From Ramlibacter sp. (lineage in GTDB: Bacteria > Pseudomonadota > Gammaproteobacteria > Burkholderiales > Burkholderiaceae_C), in NCBI GenBank assembly GCA_016713005.1, contig JADJPY010000001.1, positions 124,001-188,000 on the forward strand: a stretch of 64,000 nt of DNA, read 5' to 3'. Below are positions 59,546-64,000 of this stretch, in pieces. How positions within the stretch are numbered: the stretch's first letter is position 1; each line of letters starts with the position of its first letter. The notes under the pieces were generated by a model that was given only the letters and a program-made list of their open reading frames with translations, was not told the DNA's origin and did not search any database. The position numbers were made by a program, and so were the translations under genes.

Positions 59546-60400
59546 TCAGCGCGAGGCCGTCGCGCCGCCAAGGCCGAACAGGCGGGCCAGCGCCTCGCGG
59601 TATTGCGCCTGGCCCACCGAATTGGTGTTGTGGTGCGAACCCCCTTCCACCAGCACAAAGGCCTTGGGGCCAGTGGCCGCCTCGAACAGCTTGCGGCCCA
59701 GCTCGGGGCTGATCAGGCGGTCGTTGCTGCCATGCACCACCAGCAGCGGCGAGCCGATGCGTTGCACCTTGCCCAGCGAGTCAAAGCGCTGCGTCACCAG
59801 CGGCCCCACCGGAAGCCATCCCCACTTGAAGGTGCGGATCAGCTCCGGAATGGAGGTGAACGTGCCCTCCACCAGCGTGCCGTGTTCGTCGTCGACCCGG
59901 CTGGCCAGGTCGATGGCAATGGCGCCGCCCAGCGAGTGTCCGAAGATGTAGCGCTCGCGCTGCGGGTGCTGCTGCGCCAGCCATTGCCACGCGGCACGGG
60001 CGTCCTCGGCCGCGGTGTCCTCGCCCGGCAGGCCGGGGCTGCTTTTGCCGAAGCCGCGGTATTCCACGCCCAGCACCGAAAACCCCAGCTCCTGCATGCG
60101 CCGGATGCGAAAAGCCGAGCCGGTGACGTTCCAGCGCGCACCGTGCAGGTACAGCAGCACCGGTGCCTTGGGGTTGTCGGACGCCGCCCACAGCGCATGC
60201 AGCCGCTCGTCGCGCCCGGTTGCATCGGAGCGGAAATCGATCCACACATCCTGCATGCCCGCCGCAGCCGCGTCGCCGCCGGACCAGCTGCGGTCGCTGG
60301 GCTGGAAGATCCATTCGCGCTGCTTCTGGTCCAGCGTGGCGCACCCCGCCAGCACGGCCAGGCCCAGGGCAAGGGCGATCAGGAGGCGGGAGCGTTTCAT
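59546..60400 (-). CDS. alpha/beta hydrolase lipoprotein
   Basis: A 284-residue hydrolase anchored as a lipoprotein: signal 1-19 and lipobox LAGC with the cysteine at 20. The nucleophile elbow is GHSLGG; the aspartate in VHGSNDRLI and the histidine in GGSHHNTNS complete a serine hydrolase triad. It resembles the YsgD/BEM46-like group acting on small esters or lipids. It follows mutL on the same strand after 63 bp. Confidence 0.88.
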   Translation of the reverse strand: MKRSRLLIALALGLAVLAGCATLDQKQREWIFQPSDRSWSGGDAAAAGMQDVWIDFRSDATGRDERLHALWAASDNPKAPVLLYLHGARWNVTGSAFRIRRMQELGFSVLGVEYRGFGKSSPGLPGEDTAAEDARAAWQWLAQQHPQRERYIFGHSLGGAIAIDLASRVDDEHGTLVEGTFTSIPELIRTFKWGWLPVGPLVTQRFDSLGKVQRIGSPLLVVHGSNDRLISPELGRKLFEAATGPKAFVLVEGGSHHNTNSVGQAQYREALARLFGLGGATASR

Positions 60401-60463
60401 GGAGCAGGTGGGATGTCGGCCGGGGCGAAAAGTTCAGTGCCCGCCATTCAAACGGCGCGGGAG

Positions 60464-62353
60464 CTAGCGTCCGCGCAGGAACAGCGCGTCCAGCTCGCGC
60501 AGGCTGAGCTGGCGCCAGGTGGGGCGGCCATGGTTGCACTGGTCGGAGCGCTCGGTCGCTTCCATCTGGCGCAAGAGGGCGTTCATCTCGTCCAGCGTGA
60601 GGCGGCGGTTGGCGCGCACCGCGCCGTGGCAGGCCATGGTGCCCAGCAGCTCGTTGCGAGCGCGCTGCACCACGGTGGCCGCGTCGTGCTGGGCCAGCTC
60701 GGCCAGCACGCTGCGCGCCAGCTCCACCGCATCGCCCTGGGCCAGCGTGGCCGGCACGGCGCGCACCGCCAGCGTTTTGGCCGACAGCGGCGTGATCTGC
60801 AGCCCCAGTGTGGCCAGCGTATCGGCGCAGGCTTCTGCCGTGGCCACCTCGTGGGGCGTGGCGGCGAACGTGGCGGGGATCAGCAGCGGCTGGCTCTCCA
60901 GCGAGGCACTGTCCAGCTGGGCCTTGAGCCGCTCGTAGACGATGCGCTCGTGGGCGGCGTGCATGTCCACCACCACCAAACCCTGGGCGTTTTCGGCCAG
61001 GATGTACACGCCCTGCAGCTGGGCCAGCGCCCGGCCCAGCGGCCAGTCGCCGGCGGGCAGCGGGGTCGGGTCCGCGCGGCCCAGGCCGGCTGTGGTCTCC
61101 CCGCGCAGGTTCACCGGCTCGGTGCTTGTGGAGCCGGCGCCCCACAGCGCGGCGAGATCGGACACGCGGTGACCCGCGCCCCGGTCTTCCGACGCTACAA
61201 AATTCATAGTGGCTTGCCCAGCACCCACGCGGGCTGGCGGCCAGTTTTGTTCAAAAAACCCGCCGGGGGCCACGCCAGCGTCCGCCCCGGCCGCAGATTG
61301 CCCCGCCGCCGCCCCGATGCCGGCCAGCGCGGCGCGCGGTGCGGCCAGCGCGTTCTCCACCGCATGGCGCACGGCCTGGTGCACTTCGCGCCCGTCGCGG
61401 AAACGCACCTCGATCTTGGTGGGGTGCACGTTCACATCCACCCGGGCCGGGTCGATCTGCACGAACAGGGCGTACGCCGGCTGGCGCTGGCCGTGCAGCA
61501 CGTCCTCGTAGGCGCTGCGCGCGGCGTGGGTGAGCACCTTGTCGCGCACATGCCGGCCGTTGACCCAGGCGTACTGGTGGTCGGCGCGCGCGCGCGCCGC
61601 GTCGGGCGTGCCCGCGTAGCCGGTGATGCTCAAAGGGCCAGCCTTGTAATCCACCGCCACTGCGTTGGACAGGAAATCCGCGCCCAGCACGTCGGCCAGG
61701 CGCTGCGCCAGCGGCGCGGGTCGCCATTGCTCCACCAGCTTGCCGTCGTGCCAGATGGCAAAACCCACGTCGGGGCGCGCCAGCGCGTGGCGGCGCACGG
61801 CCTCGATGCAGTGCGCCAGCTCGGTCGCGTCCGTCTTGAGGAACTTGCGCCGCGCCGGCGTGCTGAAAAACAGCTCTTTCACTTCCACCGTGGTGCCTGT
61901 GGCGCGCGCGGCAGGGCGCAGTTCGCCGCTGCGGCCGTCCAGCAGCCAGGCGCTGGCGTTTTCGGAATCAAAACCGGCTTCAGCCCTCGAGGATATTGAG
62001 ACTTCTGCTACAGAATTGATAGCGGCCAGTGCCTCGCCGCGAAACCCCATCGTGCCCACCGACTCCAGCTCGGCCAGCGAGGCGATCTTGCTGGTGGCGT
62101 GGCGGCGCAGCGCCACCGGCAGTTCGCCACGCGGAATCCCCACGCCGTTGTCTTCCACCGCGATGAGCCGCACGCCCCCGGCGGCCAGCCGCACCGTGAC
62201 CTGCGTGGCGCCGGCGTCCAGCGCGTTGTCCACCAGCTCGCGCACCACCGACGCGGGGCGCTCCACCACCTCGCCGGCGGCGATCTGGCTGATCAGCTCG
62301 TCGGGCAGTTCGCGGATCGGGCGGCGCGGGGTGGGGGAGGCAAGGGCATTCAT
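60464..62353 (-). CDS. mutL: DNA mismatch repair protein MutL
   Basis: Couples mismatch recognition by MutS to strand incision. The protein has 629 residues. The GHKL ATPase covers about 12-340 with ELPDELISQIAAGEVVERP, DNGVGI and GFRGEALAAINSV; the C-terminal dimerisation domain (about 440-629) shows VVDMHAAHERIVYE. The ACHGAVRANR segment is present, but the endonuclease motif of methyl-independent MutL was not seen as a complete set. Residues about 369-387, in the flexible linker, come from repeat copy 7 (NWPPARVGAGQATMNFVA). ATG at 62353 begins MNALASPTPRRPIRELP. Confidence 0.95.
   Translation of the reverse strand: MNALASPTPRRPIRELPDELISQIAAGEVVERPASVVRELVDNALDAGATQVTVRLAAGGVRLIAVEDNGVGIPRGELPVALRRHATSKIASLAELESVGTMGFRGEALAAINSVAEVSISSRAEAGFDSENASAWLLDGRSGELRPAARATGTTVEVKELFFSTPARRKFLKTDATELAHCIEAVRRHALARPDVGFAIWHDGKLVEQWRPAPLAQRLADVLGADFLSNAVAVDYKAGPLSITGYAGTPDAARARADHQYAWVNGRHVRDKVLTHAARSAYEDVLHGQRQPAYALFVQIDPARVDVNVHPTKIEVRFRDGREVHQAVRHAVENALAAPRAALAGIGAAAGQSAAGADAGVAPGGFFEQNWPPARVGAGQATMNFVASEDRGAGHRVSDLAALWGAGSTSTEPVNLRGETTAGLGRADPTPLPAGDWPLGRALAQLQGVYILAENAQGLVVVDMHAAHERIVYERLKAQLDSASLESQPLLIPATFAATPHEVATAEACADTLATLGLQITPLSAKTLAVRAVPATLAQGDAVELARSVLAELAQHDAATVVQRARNELLGTMACHGAVRANRRLTLDEMNALLRQMEATERSDQCNHGRPTWRQLSLRELDALFLRGR
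61194..61248 (+). repeat. dispersed 55-bp repeat, copy 7 (inside mutL linker)
   Basis: GCTACAAAATTCATAGT at the left and GCGGGCTGGCGGCCAGTTTT at the right: the most diverged clear copy. It lies antisense in mutL and uses the same reading frame as the copies in the exporter and the permease. Confidence 0.75.
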
Positions 62354-62396
62354 GGGGGCTGCGGGGCATTCTAGGCGTGCAGGGATAATCCCGCCG

Positions 62397-63053
62397 ATGG
62401 ACCTGGTTGCCTTCCTGATCGATTTCATCCTGCACGTGGACAAGCACCTCGAGGCGTTTGTCATGAGCTACGGCGCCTGGGTGTATGCGCTGCTGTTCCT
62501 GATCGTGTTTGTCGAGACGGGCGTGGTCGTCATGCCCTTCCTGCCCGGGGACTCGCTGCTGTTCGTGGTGGGCGCGCTGTGCGGCGTGGGGCTGATGAGC
62601 TACCCGCTGGCCTGCGCCATCCTGCTGGCGGCCGCCGTGCTGGGCGACCAGTGCAACTACACCATCGGGCGGTACTTCGGGCCGCGCGTGTTCGGCTGGG
62701 AAGATTCGCGCTTTTTCAACCGCAAGGCGTTCGACCGCGCCCATGCCTTCTACGAGCAGTACGGCGGCATCACGGTGGTGCTGGCGCGCTTCCTGCCTTT
62801 CCTGCGCACCTTCGTCCCGTTTGTGGCCGGCGTGGCCGAGATGTCGCGCACGCGCTTCACCGCCTACAACGTGCTGGGTGCCGTGGTGTGGGTGCTGGGC
62901 ATCGTCACCGCAGGGTACTTTCTGGGCAGCATCCCCTGGGTCAAGATGAACCTGGACAAGATCATCTGGGCGATGATCCTGATCCCCGGCGTGTTGGTGC
63001 TGTTCGGCGCCTGGCGCACGCGCCGCGCGGGCGCGCAGCAGTCCGCGGGCTGA
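62397..63053 (+). CDS. DedA/VTT family membrane protein
   Basis: A 218-residue membrane protein with about five helices. The DedA pattern is present: an acidic residue in VFVETGVVVMPFLPGDSLLF, then ARFLPFLRTFVPFVAGVAEM with the conserved arginine. DedA proteins are implicated in recycling of lipid carriers and in membrane potential maintenance. ATG at 62397 starts MDLVAFLIDFIL; the longer open frame upstream is antisense to mutL. Divergent from mutL with 43 bp between. Confidence 0.9.
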   Translation: MDLVAFLIDFILHVDKHLEAFVMSYGAWVYALLFLIVFVETGVVVMPFLPGDSLLFVVGALCGVGLMSYPLACAILLAAAVLGDQCNYTIGRYFGPRVFGWEDSRFFNRKAFDRAHAFYEQYGGITVVLARFLPFLRTFVPFVAGVAEMSRTRFTAYNVLGAVVWVLGIVTAGYFLGSIPWVKMNLDKIIWAMILIPGVLVLFGAWRTRRAGAQQSAG

Positions 63054-63065
63054 GCAGGCGCCTCC

Positions 63066-64000
63066 TCAGCGCGGCGCCACTCGGCTGGAAAGCGGCGGAC
63101 TGCTGTAGCCCGGCAGCAGCTTGCAGGTGCTGGCGTAGGCCGCTTCGTAGCCTTTGCACAAGTCGGCCACTTTTTGCGGCGTGGGCTTGGCACCACGGTC
63201 CACCCAGTCCAGCAGCGCGGTGAACAGCGCCGGATACTGCGCGTCGGCCAGGTAGCTGTGCTCGGACTCGTCGCTGAAGGTCTGCACCAGCAGGTGCCCG
63301 TTGCCCGCGCGTTCCAGCACCTCGCGGTAGGCGGACTCCAGTTCCACAAACGCGGTCGGGTCCTTCACGGCGTGCAGCGTGAGCACCGGCACGTTGACGC
63401 GGCCCTCGGGGTTGCTGTCCTTGGCCAGCTCGGCCGCCGCGGCGGGGTCGGCGGCGTAGCGCAATACGCCGGCGTTGAGCGCGGCGTCGTCCGCCGAGCC
63501 GCGGTACTGCACGCGGCTGTTGTCAAACGGGTTGCGGTTGCCCAGGCGCAGCTGAGTCAGGTCGCGAAACAGCCAGGTCGCCCAGTTCAGGTGGCCAATG
63601 AGCGAGCCCTCGGGAATCCTGATGACGTTGACGATGGTGGCCAGGTTGGCCTTTTGTGCGTCGCTGCGCTGTGCGGCGGGCTTTCGCACGCCGGTGCACT
63701 CGTCCACGCGCGCGGCCAGTTCGGCGCGGGTGAGCTTGCTGTCCATCGGCAGACCCTGCCACAGCGGGTATTGCGGCTCGTCGGCCTTGGGGTGGTTCCT
63801 GCAGACATGCTGGTACACCGCGCGCAGGTCCAGCCGGAAGTCATACGCCCGGGTGCCACCGCCCAGCACGCCGCTGGTCAGCAGCACTGCGTCGTAGGGG
63901 CCGCGCAGCTTGCTGCCGCCCGGGCCGTCCGCCGTGGCGTACAGCTCGGCGGCTTTGGACGCCACGCCACCGCCGTAGCTTTGCCCGTGCAGCAGGGTGC
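63066..64000 (-). CDS. alpha/beta hydrolase, 5' end beyond the window
   Basis: About 311 codons of the C-terminal part of a hydrolase. At the right edge the frame reads LLHGQSYGGG, the nucleophile elbow G-x-S-x-G, so the N-terminal strands are missing. VLTLHAVKDPTAFV and the late histidine in SDESEHSYLADAQYP supply the likely aspartate and histidine of the triad. A C-terminal extension contains two cysteines (DLCKGYEAAYASTCKLLPGY). The substrate is unknown. It converges with the DedA gene. Confidence 0.75.
   Translation of the reverse strand, partial: TLLHGQSYGGGVASKAAELYATADGPGGSKLRGPYDAVLLTSGVLGGGTRAYDFRLDLRAVYQHVCRNHPKADEPQYPLWQGLPMDSKLTRAELAARVDECTGVRKPAAQRSDAQKANLATIVNVIRIPEGSLIGHLNWATWLFRDLTQLRLGNRNPFDNSRVQYRGSADDAALNAGVLRYAADPAAAAELAKDSNPEGRVNVPVLTLHAVKDPTAFVELESAYREVLERAGNGHLLVQTFSDESEHSYLADAQYPALFTALLDWVDRGAKPTPQKVADLCKGYEAAYASTCKLLPGYSSPPLSSRVAPR

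Noticed and set aside
62007..62023. GCTACAGAATTGATAGC in mutL, resembling the repeat hairpin
   Set aside because: Only the hairpin end matches, the GGGGGCTA core is missing, and the bases encode the conserved MutL segment ALAAINSVAEV.

Overview
This is a high-GC chromosomal segment from a betaproteobacterium of the order Burkholderiales, most likely family Comamonadaceae (Acidovorax/Polaromonas/Rhodoferax-like). The assignment rests on the gene orders rpsO-pnp-quinone oxidoreductase-tpiA-secG-tRNA-Leu-nuoA-N, on the DUF2818/NUDIX/DUF1178 trio after nuoN, and on a dispersed repeat of about 55 bp ending in a GGGGGCTA-type core. The assignment is an inference from gene content and style; no database was searched. 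I see no insertion sequence, phage, plasmid or CRISPR array.

Positions 1-2358 hold the start of a BaiN/YhiN-type flavoprotein (cut by the window edge), a CPBP membrane protease and a di-iron fatty-acid/sterol hydroxylase. Positions 2438-13870 form an assimilatory nitrate block on the minus strand: nasT (ANTAR antiterminator), then nrtA-nrtB-nrtD (nitrate ABC importer), nirB-nirD (NADH nitrite reductase), nasA (nitrate reductase), ybiB and cobA (siroheme precursor for NirB). The 332-bp gap between nasT and nrtA reads as a complete control region: an NtrC-like palindrome, a sigma-54 promoter, two A1/G4 hexaloop hairpins (ANTAR target), an antiterminator hairpin and an intrinsic terminator just before nrtA.

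Positions 13951-18416 hold tsaD, an Hsp20 chaperone, a branched-chain amino-acid-type binding protein, a small secreted protein and a PLP aminotransferase. Positions 18517-39458 are the translation/energy core: rpsO, pnp with a long leader hairpin, a quinone oxidoreductase, tpiA, secG, tRNA-Leu(GAG) and the complete fourteen-gene complex I operon nuoA-N followed by DUF2818, NUDIX and DUF1178 genes.

Positions 39504-64000 are more mixed: an MsbA-like exporter, an acetyl-CoA hydrolase/transferase, a GT2-GtrA fusion with an ArnT/GT39-like partner whose stop codon is missing, a lipid-linked set (AttH/CrtC-like protein, fatty-acid desaturase, large FtsX-type permease and, separately, its probable ATPase), a PLP ammonia-lyase, miaA, an MFS pump, a NhaR-like regulator coupled to an SbtA-like bicarbonate permease, DUF2062 and TerC membrane proteins, a second binding protein, two alpha/beta hydrolases, mutL and a DedA protein.

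The most unusual signal is the dispersed repeat. I count seven copies of 54-55 bp. Five lie inside genes (ybiB, the ABC exporter, the FtsX permease, miaA, mutL) without breaking the frame. The four copies inserted antisense all use the same reading frame and encode related peptides of about 18 residues. A further copy lies between the NtrC-like site and the sigma-54 promoter of the nitrate operon.
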